39,055 bases of DNA. It comes from an archaeon (lineage in GTDB: Archaea > Thermoplasmatota > Thermoplasmata > WALJ01). A model generated the notes under the pieces. The model worked only from the letters and a program-made list of their open reading frames with translations, was not told where the DNA came from and did not search any database. Within the stretch, counting starts at the first letter, position 1. Every line of letters begins with the position of its first letter. This document shows positions 1 through 7,876 of this stretch, piece after piece. The position numbers and the translations under genes were made by a program. The stretch lies in assembly GCA_024278375.1 (NCBI GenBank), contig JAJRTH010000058.1, forward strand, positions 1 to 39,055, written 5' to 3'.

Positions 1-8
1 TCCAGGAC

Positions 9-1016
9 ATGATGGTGAAGGGAGAGGTAAGGCCGGAGAGCTTTGAACTGGACGAGATTCTGAGATACATGCTCTACAGACAGGGGATATGCGACAGGCG
101 TTTTTACGACATATTCCACCTGATAGACGAGAGGGGCTGGGTGAGGGGGGATTACGATGCATTTCTGCGGGTTCGCAATTACAGACCTCTGTCCAGGTAC
201 AGAGACGGCGACATAGTCTCCTGTAAGGTCATACCTCACTTCGTTTCCTACACCACGCTGCGGAAATGCGCTCTATATCAGACCGCAAAATCGAGAACTC
301 TGGATGAAAACGACGAGATAGTGCTCCAGGTCATAGGGCGTGAAAGGAGGAAGAAGGACATAACCGGAGCATCTCCTCTCGGGCCCAAACTGACCGCTCA
401 ATCGATAGAGAGGCTCTATGAGGGAGCATACATAGCAAAGGACATGAGAGGCAGGTTCATAAGGGTGTTTCCGAGAAGGTACATAAAAGATGCCAGAAAG
501 AAGGTTCTGAAATCAATAATAGAAAATTATGGTTTCGTGAGCGCAGAGCTGCTATATATTCTTGCCGGTGGAGAGTACAAGATGGGAGAGATAAGGGACC
601 TGTTGAAGGAGATGGGAAAAGAGCTCGTAAGGGGATTTTTCATAAAAGGTTCGAGAACGGTCTACTGGGCTCCCGAATATGCGATATCCGAGATGGGAAA
701 GATGAGTTGCCGGATAGACGCGGTCATTCCCAAAGACGACCCGGCCGGCTGGTATATCGAGCATTTTGCTCGCAATATATTCGGCTTCTCTCCTGCTGTC
801 AGCATATTTGTGGGTGGAAGGTTAACAGGCGCCGTGGAGGGTAGAAAAAGCGGTAAGAGAATTCAAATCCGTGAATTTGTGGGTGGGAGCACCGAGAGGT
901 ATCTTCTCAAGGATTACGCCAGAAAGTGGGGGATAAAGCTTGACTGGGGAGTGGACGAGATAAGTGATTACGAAATAATGGAGAGCATCGGTGGCTATAA
1001 AAAAATGAAGAAATAA
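9..1016 (+). CDS. Uncharacterised winged-helix-like protein, probably 5'-truncated by window edge
   Basis: Function not recognised with confidence. The frame is already open at the window edge (two sense codons precede the ATG at 9), so this may be the C-terminal part of a longer protein. The product is basic and mixed alpha/beta. Residues about 158-225 contain helices followed by a basic stretch ending in VYWAPEYA, which resembles a winged-helix unit of the AlkZ/HTH_42 type found in DNA glycosylases and at the end of Lhr-type helicases. This resemblance is by eye only. There are no membrane segments. It ends in TAA 58 bp before asnS, which has its own TATA box, so the two are probably separate transcripts. 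An Lhr-like helicase C-terminus is the alternative I would test first. Confidence 0.55.
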   Translation: MMVKGEVRPESFELDEILRYMLYRQGICDRRFYDIFHLIDERGWVRGDYDAFLRVRNYRPLSRYRDGDIVSCKVIPHFVSYTTLRKCALYQTAKSRTLDENDEIVLQVIGRERRKKDITGASPLGPKLTAQSIERLYEGAYIAKDMRGRFIRVFPRRYIKDARKKVLKSIIENYGFVSAELLYILAGGEYKMGEIRDLLKEMGKELVRGFFIKGSRTVYWAPEYAISEMGKMSCRIDAVIPKDDPAGWYIEHFARNIFGFSPAVSIFVGGRLTGAVEGRKSGKRIQIREFVGGSTERYLLKDYARKWGIKLDWGVDEISDYEIMESIGGYKKMKK

Positions 1017-1045
1017 TTTAATTCGCGAAGCTTACCCACAATAAC

Positions 1046-1054
1046 CTATATATT
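1046..1054 (+). promoter_or_regulatory. TATA box of asnS
   Basis: The sequence CTATATATT is centred about 25 bp before the asnS ATG at 1075, with no Shine-Dalgarno sequence between. This is the spacing of a leaderless archaeal transcript. Confidence 0.6.
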
Positions 1055-1074
1055 CCCCTTCCCAATCCACACCC

Positions 1075-2382
1075 ATGTCAGAGCTGGAATTCCTGAAAGC
1101 TGAGGAACTCCTTAAAGGAGACATGGTAGGTCAGAGAGTGAGGACGAGGGGCTGGATATACCGTACAAGACACAAGGGAAAGATGGTGTTCACAGTGATA
1201 AGGGATTCCAGCGGGATAATTCAGGCAACACTTTTCAAGGGCGATATGGAGGAAGAGAAGGGGTTCGAGGATGCCAAAAAGGCTCTTGTGGAATCGTCCG
1301 TAGAGGTTGAGGGGATACTAGTTGAAGATGCGAGGGCTCCAGGAGGGTTCGAGATTCAGGTCAGGAGATTTCATGTCATACACTTTGCAGAACCATTCCC
1401 GATAACAAAGGACCAGAGCGAAGAATTTCTCATGGATATGAGGCATCTCTGGGTGAGGTCGAGAAAGCTAACCGAGATTGCCAAGATAAAACACTCCGTT
1501 CTTAAGGCTGCAAGGGAGTGGTTCGATGAGCACGGATTCTACGAGGTCACACCGCCGATACTCACCGGAAGCGCTGCCGAAGGCGGAGCGACTCTCTTCG
1601 AGCTCAAATATTTCGGGCAGAAGGCATATCTGAGTCAGAGCGCTCAACTTTACCTCGAAGCCCTGATATTTTCACTTGAAAACGTGTACTCAATAACACC
1701 CAGCTTCAGGGCGGAGAAGAGCAGGACAAGGAAGCATCTCACGGAATTCTGGCATCTCGAGGCGGAGGAGGCGTGGACCGGCCTGGAAGGGAACATGAAG
1801 ATTCAGGAAGAACTGACCGCACACATAGCGCACAGGGTTGCGGAGTGGAACGGAAAGCAGCTTGAGTTCCTCGGAAGAGAGCCGGAGGAGCTGCTGAAAA
1901 TCGAGACTCCGTTTCCCAGATACAGATATGACGAGGCTCTGGAAAAGCTCGCAAAGAAAGGTATTGAGCTCGAATGGGGTGATGATTTCGGAGCGCCGGA
2001 GGAAAGGATGCTTACCGAGGACGAGGAGTTGCCAATTTTCATTACACACTGGCCAAAGGAGGCGAAGGCGTTTTACATGCGCTGGGACACTGAAGACACC
2101 AGAGTGGTTCTAAATAATGACATGCTCGCTCCCGAAGGTTACGGTGAGATATTCGGAGCCAGTGAGAGGGAAACCGATGTGAGGCACCTTATAGAGAGAC
2201 TTGAGGCGGAGGGAGCTAATCTTGATAACTATCGGTGGTATCTGGACCTCAGGAGATACGGTTCCGTGCAGCACTCCGGATTCGGTATGGGTGTAGAGAG
2301 GGTGGTCGCATGGCTTGCAAAGGCCGAGCACATAAGAGATACCATACCGTTCCCAAGGACCATAAACAGGGTCAGACCTTAG
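1075..2382 (+). CDS. asnS: Asparaginyl-tRNA synthetase
   Basis: Class II aminoacyl-tRNA synthetase that charges tRNA-Asn with asparagine in the cytosol. The product has 435 residues, normal for the archaeal enzyme. An N-terminal OB-fold anticodon-binding domain covers about residues 18-105 (VRTRGWIYRTRHKGKMVF). The catalytic core follows with motif 2 (FRAEKSRTRKHLTEFWHLEAE) and the C-terminal motif 3 (GFGMGVERVVAW). The substrate-pocket region EGGATLFELKYFG, the EFWHLEAE stretch and the ending IPFPRTINRVRP are AsnRS-like rather than AspRS-like, where EGGTELF and FPRDPKRLTP would be expected. The start follows a TATA box at leaderless spacing. It ends in TAG and overlaps the convergent protease gene by 11 bp. 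An AspRS with relaxed specificity is less likely but cannot be excluded from sequence alone. Confidence 0.88.
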   Translation: MSELEFLKAEELLKGDMVGQRVRTRGWIYRTRHKGKMVFTVIRDSSGIIQATLFKGDMEEEKGFEDAKKALVESSVEVEGILVEDARAPGGFEIQVRRFHVIHFAEPFPITKDQSEEFLMDMRHLWVRSRKLTEIAKIKHSVLKAAREWFDEHGFYEVTPPILTGSAAEGGATLFELKYFGQKAYLSQSAQLYLEALIFSLENVYSITPSFRAEKSRTRKHLTEFWHLEAEEAWTGLEGNMKIQEELTAHIAHRVAEWNGKQLEFLGREPEELLKIETPFPRYRYDEALEKLAKKGIELEWGDDFGAPEERMLTEDEELPIFITHWPKEAKAFYMRWDTEDTRVVLNNDMLAPEGYGEIFGASERETDVRHLIERLEAEGANLDNYRWYLDLRRYGSVQHSGFGMGVERVVAWLAKAEHIRDTIPFPRTINRVRP

Positions 2383-4099
2383 GCGGCGGAATTTCAGGAG
2401 GAGAAGGCGGTATTCTACTCAGTGACCCGCATCTGGTGCATTTTAAAAGCCCTTTTCCCATGTATTCGGCTTCGATATTCCCACACACATGACATCTGTA
2501 AGGATGCTGGGCATATGGTATTTCTCCGTTTTTCACTCCGAATTTTGGAGTTTCCTGCCAGTAAGGCGGTGGAAGGACGTGTTGTTCACCTTTTCCTGAG
2601 CCCCCGTCATGCCCTTTGTGCATGATGTGGAGAACGAACGCCTTGGAATACAGATAGAAGAAGAAAATGCCTATTATTATGCTCCCTAGGAAGAACAGTC
2701 CTATAACCGCATCCAGTATAAAGGAATCGAACAATTCTGTTGGCATTGAAAGATAATTGGTCGCAAAATGCAGGGTTATTGATGCCCAGATTCCCCATTT
2801 CGCATACAGATATCCCATGGCCAGACCGCCGACCATGGCAGGCAGGACCTTGAATACATCCCATCCGGCAATCATATGAACGAAGCCGAACATACCTGCA
2901 CAGAAGAAGATGAGTACCATAACCGTTCGGTCCATCCGGAACCTCCCCCCTATTATGTATCTGTAGAGGGGCGCTTCCCTTTTTCCCCTGTAAAGATGTA
3001 TTATGAGCAGGAAAATCCCGATGAATGGAATTCTGGTTATCATCTCCTCCCAGACGCTTGCTCTGGATAGTTCGTACATCTGCTCCCATAGAGACATCTT
3101 TCCGAACTGCGGTATGGTAGGATTCGGCTCGAAAAGGCCTATTAAAAGATAGAACAGTATGGTGAAGCTTATTGTTGCAAAGAAAAGTGCAGCTATATCG
3201 AAAATACTGCGCTCCGACGGGACTTTTAGTTCGTAACGTTTCAGGGAAGAGAGCGCTGTGCTTGCAATCTTCCTTCCATCTCTTATGAATATGTTGCCCA
3301 CAGAAATAAGGATTGCCGAAACAACGAATAGAAAATAGGCTATAAAAGATGTGCCGGATAGACGGTTGAGAACGACAGGCAGTCCCGGAGGGAGGATTAT
3401 ATAGGTCCATGTCGAACCCTCTTCCGGTATGGCATACTTTCCGGTGAAATCGAGTATTCCGTGGCCGGCGTAATACACCGTTTCCAAACTTATGCTGCTG
3501 TTCTTACCCTCGACACTGACGTTTCCCTTTATCGTGACTGTATAGACTCCCCGGGATGTGCTCTCCGGTTCCATGACCAGTGTGTTTCCGTACCATCGCG
3601 TAGTGTAGGGTAGAGAAGGGTCGAAGGATATGTTCCTCTCTATGCCGCTCCTGTTGACATCCATATTGAAGGCTATCACGATGTGGTTCCTGAAACCGGA
3701 AATGATGGCGTACTCCAGATAGGTCGGCTTTTTCGCTCGAAAGCTGATTTGGTCCGTGAACTCTCCGCAGCCGTACCTCACCGCGTAAACCCTCCCGTTA
3801 TCGAAGGATCCGTTGGGTGTGAAGATTATACGGTTTTCCACGAAATCCAGCGTTCCGTTAATTTCCGGCGTTAGCTCGAAATAAGAGGCGGCTGAACTCT
3901 CGTTGCAACCGTAATAGGGCAGTATCAGATCGGATTCCGTGGATAGGATGGGATTCCTTATACCGTCGACAACCACAGGGACCCCGGCTATTAGGGTCAA
4001 TGTCTCCAGTAGCAGGAGGCCGATGAATGAGAATATCGCCAGAAGACCGATGAGGTTCAGGCCCTTTTTCGGGATTCTCAGAGGATCGCCGCCATTCAT
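2372..4099 (-). CDS. CPBP (CAAX-type) intramembrane protease with ectodomain and C-terminal zinc ribbon
   Basis: Predicted membrane glutamic protease of the CPBP/Abi family. The three family motifs are intact: EExxxR in WEEMITR (E351, E352), FxxxH in FGFVHM (H408) and HxxxN in LHFATN (H444). A first membrane helix lies at about residues 15-38. About 190 residues of predicted beta-rich ectodomain with several N-x-S/T sequons follow, and then the multi-helix protease core from about residue 230. After the last helix, a polar tail carries a four-Cys zinc ribbon (C536, C539, C554, C557) and a Pro-rich end. It begins 2 bp after the pyrE stop, so it is the last gene of carS-pyrE-protease. CPBP members cleave prenylated proteins or act in bacteriocin immunity; the substrate here is unknown. 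The ectodomain plus zinc ribbon is atypical for the core family. Confidence 0.82.
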   Translation of the reverse strand: MNGGDPLRIPKKGLNLIGLLAIFSFIGLLLLETLTLIAGVPVVVDGIRNPILSTESDLILPYYGCNESSAASYFELTPEINGTLDFVENRIIFTPNGSFDNGRVYAVRYGCGEFTDQISFRAKKPTYLEYAIISGFRNHIVIAFNMDVNRSGIERNISFDPSLPYTTRWYGNTLVMEPESTSRGVYTVTIKGNVSVEGKNSSISLETVYYAGHGILDFTGKYAIPEEGSTWTYIILPPGLPVVLNRLSGTSFIAYFLFVVSAILISVGNIFIRDGRKIASTALSSLKRYELKVPSERSIFDIAALFFATISFTILFYLLIGLFEPNPTIPQFGKMSLWEQMYELSRASVWEEMITRIPFIGIFLLIIHLYRGKREAPLYRYIIGGRFRMDRTVMVLIFFCAGMFGFVHMIAGWDVFKVLPAMVGGLAMGYLYAKWGIWASITLHFATNYLSMPTELFDSFILDAVIGLFFLGSIIIGIFFFYLYSKAFVLHIMHKGHDGGSGKGEQHVLPPPYWQETPKFGVKNGEIPYAQHPYRCHVCGNIEAEYMGKGLLKCTRCGSLSRIPPSPPEIPPPKV

Positions 4100-4101
4100 T
4101 C

Positions 4102-4614
4102 CTATTTCTCCAGCATCTCATTAGCCGTAAATAAGGATGTGAGTTCTATTCCTTTGTTGCGGAGCGCTTCGTCCGCCCCCTCTTCCCTGTTTACCACGAC
4201 TATTGCGTTTTCAACCACTCCTCCCGCTTCTCTTATGGCCTCCACAGCCTTTATCATCTGTCCGCCTGTCGTGGTGGTGTCTTCGATTATCAGCACCCTC
4301 TCTCCGTCCCTCAGTTCTCCCTCTATTCGGTTGGCTGTGCCGTATTCCTTTTTCTCCTTTCTGACGATTATCATTGGTATGCGGGTTTTGACCGAAACAA
4401 CGGCGGCTATCGGCACGGAACCCATCTCCAGACCGGCAACTCTGTCCGTACCCTCGGGAATCCTATCAGCAACAGCATCCGCCATCATCTCCAGGGTGGC
4501 GGGGTCGCATGTTGCCTTCTTCAAATCGATGTAATAGCTGCTCTTCTTTCCGGAGCGAAGGGTGAAATCTCCGAACCTTATCGCGCCGACCTCTTTGAGC
4601 CTTTCCTTCAGCAT
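4102..4614 (-). CDS. pyrE: Orotate phosphoribosyltransferase
   Basis: Catalyses orotate + PRPP to OMP in de novo pyrimidine synthesis. The PRPP-binding motif is visible as VLIIEDTTTTGGQ. Other hallmarks are the N-terminal FTLRSGKKSSYYIDLKK, which binds orotate and PRPP, and the flexible-loop region IVRKEKKEYGT. The product from this start has 170 residues, normal for the archaeal enzyme. I chose the ATG at 4614 (MLKERLKEVG) because it directly precedes the conserved region. An ATG at 4632 in the same frame would overlap carS by 14 bp and is possible. The gene ends in TAG. Grouping with carS and a membrane protease suggests co-transcription rather than a pyrimidine operon. Confidence 0.9.
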   Translation of the reverse strand: MLKERLKEVGAIRFGDFTLRSGKKSSYYIDLKKATCDPATLEMMADAVADRIPEGTDRVAGLEMGSVPIAAVVSVKTRIPMIIVRKEKKEYGTANRIEGELRDGERVLIIEDTTTTGGQMIKAVEAIREAGGVVENAIVVVNREEGADEALRNKGIELTSLFTANEMLEK

Positions 4615-4618
4615 ATTA

Positions 4619-5185
4619 TCACCACGGAACATCCTTCTTCCCCATTCTATATCCGATTATATTAACTATTCTGTGCAATATCGGGGTGAGCACGAAAAGG
4701 GTGATTATCGCAGGTATATTCCAGAAATATTTGAAAAAGAAGTGAGGATATGCGAGAAAAACAAGAAACAGTGCAATGATGAGGAATGTCAGCTGGTCCA
4801 GGAGGAACGCTCTCTCTCCCCTCCCGATTCCCAGCCTTCTCTTTATGAAACTTCCGACGGAATCGCCGAGGAGTGCTCCGTAACCGAGAATTGTTACCAT
4901 CATCACTGCGGTGACGGCATCGCCCGAGAATTCCGGAAAATAGGGGATTCCTGTCGACTGTGCAATTATCTGCTGTGTGACTCCTATGAAGGCCCCCGCC
5001 GCACCTCCGCCCGCAAGACCTCGCCATGTCTTACCGTCACCGAGTATTCTCCTGCCATCGCGGAAGTGCATCCCGAAGTCCATCGGTGTTCCGCCTCCGA
5101 ATATCACGGCAGAGGGGTTGGCTACGAGGGCAGGTAATGCGAGCCAGAGCGCTCCTATCGCCTGAACGATTATGTCCGGATACAC
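4619..5185 (-). CDS. carS: CDP-2,3-bis-O-geranylgeranylglycerol synthase (CDP-archaeol synthase)
   Basis: Membrane enzyme that transfers CMP from CTP to unsaturated archaetidic acid, giving CDP-archaeol, the branch-point precursor of archaeal polar lipids. Diagnostic features are the polytopic membrane profile, the early NPSAVIFGGGTPMDFG stretch and the cytidylyltransferase-type motif GDGKTWRGLAGG, followed by GDSVGSFIKRRLG. The length of 188 residues is slightly above the 165-180 usual for the family. The start is GTG at 5185, with no in-frame alternative nearby. A weak TATA-like AT tract lies at about 5200-5212 on the opposite side of the VIT/vWA promoter region. It leads the carS-pyrE-protease operon. 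Confidence 0.88.
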   Translation of the reverse strand: MYPDIIVQAIGALWLALPALVANPSAVIFGGGTPMDFGMHFRDGRRILGDGKTWRGLAGGGAAGAFIGVTQQIIAQSTGIPYFPEFSGDAVTAVMMVTILGYGALLGDSVGSFIKRRLGIGRGERAFLLDQLTFLIIALFLVFLAYPHFFFKYFWNIPAIITLFVLTPILHRIVNIIGYRMGKKDVPW

Positions 5186-5228
5186 AGGGACAAATGGCTT
5201 TATGTTTTAATCTTTTTATTCGTGAAAT

Positions 5229-5298
5229 GTGCCCCTTCCTGTACCAACATACTTAAATAAAAGGCCGAAAAGTGTACCAACTTTCTTATAAGTGCCCC
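5229..5298 (+). promoter_or_regulatory. Duplicated promoter/operator element upstream of the VIT-vWA gene
   Basis: Two copies of TGTACCAAC followed by CTTA and an AT-rich TATA-like stretch start at 5240 and 5273, a period of 33 bp or about three helical turns. Each unit has a TATA-like core (CTTAAATA and CTTATAAG). A GTGCCCC heptamer flanks the pair on each side (5229-5235 and 5292-5298). The region looks like a tandem promoter with repeated operators. It lies between the divergent carS and VIT-vWA genes. Confidence 0.5.
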
Positions 5299-5326
5299 AT
5301 ATATTGATGGATGTGGAGGCGAAAAT

Positions 5327-7798
5327 ATGCTCACAAAAACCGAACCGAAAAACGGTGCATTCGGCACCGGTGAAAAAGCAGGGAACCCGGGGAGAGGAGG
5401 ACTTGTATTTGCAGTGCTGGTTTCCATTGTGCTGCTGACCTCTACTGGCATACTTGATACGGGAATGGGGGACGAGCCCTATATCTATACGGACAGACCC
5501 TACATCGAATATCTGAACATATCCGCGGACATAGACAACAACTACGCAGTAACTGAGATAGAAGAGGTTCTGGTGAACCCTTTTGCCTATGCGGTGTACG
5601 GAACATTTGTGTTCGAGATGCCCGAAAAGGCATTCATCTCCAACTTCTCTCTGACCATAGACGGCGAAACATACTATGCGAAGATAGTGTCCAGCGAGGA
5701 GGGAAAGGAGGAGTTTCAGGAGGCCGTGCTCAACGGAACGGATGCCGGGCTCGTGGAATCCTATGGAAGTAACATATTCTCGTATTCCATAAGCCTGTCG
5801 GCGTATCAGAAAATCTCAGTGGGGCTCAGATACGAGGAGTACATAGAGAAAAAACTGGGTGGTTATGAGTACGTTATACCATTCTCAGGCGCACATTACT
5901 CATATGCGGACAGTCTATCGGTGGATGTTTCGATAAAATCCAGAATGGCGGTAATAGATGTCGGGGTGGAGAACTATCCCGATGCCAGCACAATCTGGGT
6001 ATCGTCCAATGAGGCGAGGGTCGGGTATTATACCATGTACTCCGCACCGTCGGAGGATTTCATCGTGAACTACGAGCTCGGAGCGCCGCCGACCAACGGA
6101 ACGCTTCTCAACTACAAGTACGACGGAACCCAATACTTCATGCACATCTTCTCCCCGCAGATAGGGGATCTGGGAGGGAAGTCCATGCCGAAGGACATAA
6201 TCTTTGTTCTGGATAAATCCGGCTCGATGTCAGGTGAGAAGATAGCACAGTTGAAGGATGCGTTTTCCGAGATAATAGGGCAGCTGCCCGAACAGGATAA
6301 CTTCAACATAATCCTCTTTGACAGCGCAATAACCGTTTACAGGGACGAACTTCTGCCGGCTTCCGAGGGAAATAAGGCAGATGCGGTGAGTTACATAAAC
6401 AGCATCGAAGCTGGCGGGAGCACAAACATAAACGATGCCATGATCACCGCCCTGAATATGTTCGAAACATCCGAAACAAGGGTTCCGATAATTGTGATGT
6501 TGACGGACGGACTTCCTACCTCTGGAATAACAAATACCATGGCCATAAGGCAGAATGTCCTGAACAACAATACTGCAGGCGTTTCCATATTCTGTCTGGG
6601 CTTCGGATTCGATGTGGACTTCGACTTTCTGAAGGCAATGGCTCTTGAAAACGGAGGCATAGCCATAAGGATATACGAAGGACAGGACGCGGGTGAGCAG
6701 ATAACCGACTTCTACGACACGATATCCACACCTCTCCTAAGAGGTCTGAGCTTCAGATATTCGGAGGGAGCCTGCGAGATTTATCCGACCTATGTCGACC
6801 AGATGTTCGATGGGACCGAGGTCGTGGTCGTGGGAAAATATAACGGAGAATCGGATGATATTACGGCGAATGTAGCGGCCACATCATGGGAAGGCACAGT
6901 AAACTTCGAAGAAACCTTCGTCCTGAGCGATAACACCGGGTACGATTTCATACCCAGATTCTGGGCATATGCCAAGATTCGATACCTTCTGGACGAGATA
7001 GCCGTGGAAGGAGAGGTGCCATCTCTCGTGGAGAATGTGACCTCGCTTGCACTGGAATACGGTTTCGTGACTCCTTACACATCGCTTCTCGTGAAACCAC
7101 TGATTGACGGCGGCGGAAGCACCGAAACTACCGTAGAGGAGGATACATACGCGGATTCGTCGCCCTCGAATTCCGCCACGGCAGGAGCTCAGGCATCTCC
7201 AATATACACCAACAGCACCCGCCCTCTGCTATCTCAGGGCGCTCCGATACCGGAAAACAGTCCGGATACCCTCCCAACCCAGTCAGAAGGCTCCTCAAAC
7301 CTTGGCTCGTTCTCTCTTCTCATCCTCCTGATCGTCGGCACCGCTCTCGCAATAATCGGATATGCCAAGATACAGAAGTACAGGCTGCTAGAGCAGGAAA
7401 GAAGGGAGATGATATACAACTATGTTCAGGAGCACCCCGGAGAGCATTTCAGAGCGATACAGAGGGCTCTCGGTCTGGAGGTCGGAGTTCTTTCCCATCA
7501 TCTGAACAAGCTGGAAAAAGGGGATTACATCCGATCGAGACAGGACGGCATATACAGGCGTTTCTACCCGATAAACTCGAAGATAGACATGAAAATGATA
7601 CTGAGCGATGTGGAGAACAGGATACTGACATGGATAAAAAGGCATCCCGGCAGTTCTCAGAAGGAAATAGCAAATAATCTGAAACTATCGAGAAAGGTTG
7701 TGAACTATCACCTGAAAATACTCAGAGATGCGGGTTTCGTAAGAACGGTGAAGGACGGCAGAAAGATACTCTCCTATCCGAACGGCGAGGAATTCTAA
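5327..7798 (+). CDS. Membrane receptor-like protein: VIT + vWA ectodomain, one TM helix, two cytoplasmic winged-helix domains
   Basis: An 823-residue protein with an unusual order of parts. It has a short Lys-containing N-terminus, a membrane or signal helix at about 25-45, and a VIT (vault/inter-alpha-trypsin) domain at about 55-190. The von Willebrand A domain spans about 290-455 and has an intact MIDAS (DKSGSMSG from D296, plus TDGLPTSG). A Ser/Thr/Pro-rich linker follows at about 595-655, then a membrane helix at about 658-680. Two winged-helix DNA-binding domains end the protein at about 690-750 and 762-820 (QKEIANNLKLSRKVVNYHLK is the second recognition region). Topology suggests the VIT-vWA part is outside and the DNA-binding part inside, a transmembrane one-component regulator. 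The start has a GGAGG site 10 bp upstream. The repeated promoter element may be its own target; that is inference. Confidence 0.85.
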   Translation: MLTKTEPKNGAFGTGEKAGNPGRGGLVFAVLVSIVLLTSTGILDTGMGDEPYIYTDRPYIEYLNISADIDNNYAVTEIEEVLVNPFAYAVYGTFVFEMPEKAFISNFSLTIDGETYYAKIVSSEEGKEEFQEAVLNGTDAGLVESYGSNIFSYSISLSAYQKISVGLRYEEYIEKKLGGYEYVIPFSGAHYSYADSLSVDVSIKSRMAVIDVGVENYPDASTIWVSSNEARVGYYTMYSAPSEDFIVNYELGAPPTNGTLLNYKYDGTQYFMHIFSPQIGDLGGKSMPKDIIFVLDKSGSMSGEKIAQLKDAFSEIIGQLPEQDNFNIILFDSAITVYRDELLPASEGNKADAVSYINSIEAGGSTNINDAMITALNMFETSETRVPIIVMLTDGLPTSGITNTMAIRQNVLNNNTAGVSIFCLGFGFDVDFDFLKAMALENGGIAIRIYEGQDAGEQITDFYDTISTPLLRGLSFRYSEGACEIYPTYVDQMFDGTEVVVVGKYNGESDDITANVAATSWEGTVNFEETFVLSDNTGYDFIPRFWAYAKIRYLLDEIAVEGEVPSLVENVTSLALEYGFVTPYTSLLVKPLIDGGGSTETTVEEDTYADSSPSNSATAGAQASPIYTNSTRPLLSQGAPIPENSPDTLPTQSEGSSNLGSFSLLILLIVGTALAIIGYAKIQKYRLLEQERREMIYNYVQEHPGEHFRAIQRALGLEVGVLSHHLNKLEKGDYIRSRQDGIYRRFYPINSKIDMKMILSDVENRILTWIKRHPGSSQKEIANNLKLSRKVVNYHLKILRDAGFVRTVKDGRKILSYPNGEEF

Positions 7799-7800
7799 AC

Positions 7801-7826
7801 CTTTTTCATTTTATTTGCTGTTTTAT
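7801..7826 (+). terminator. Oligo-T terminator after the VIT-vWA gene
   Basis: Directly after the TAA lie several T-runs (CTTTTTCATTTTATTTGCTGTTTT). Archaeal RNA polymerase commonly terminates at such oligo-T tracts without a hairpin. The call rests only on composition and position. Confidence 0.4.
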
Positions 7827-7876
7827 CCTGTTACATGCAACAGAAACAGCCTTTTAACGTATGGAAATGAGATTCC

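Noticed and set aside
1075-2382. Aspartyl-tRNA synthetase instead of asparaginyl
   Set aside because: AspRS and AsnRS are close relatives, but the EGGATLFELKYFG pocket, the EFWHLEAE motif and the IPFPRTINRVRP ending are AsnRS-like.
2607-3410. Minus-strand open frame of 267 codons
   Set aside because: It is another frame of the CPBP protease gene, which has intact catalytic motifs in its own frame.
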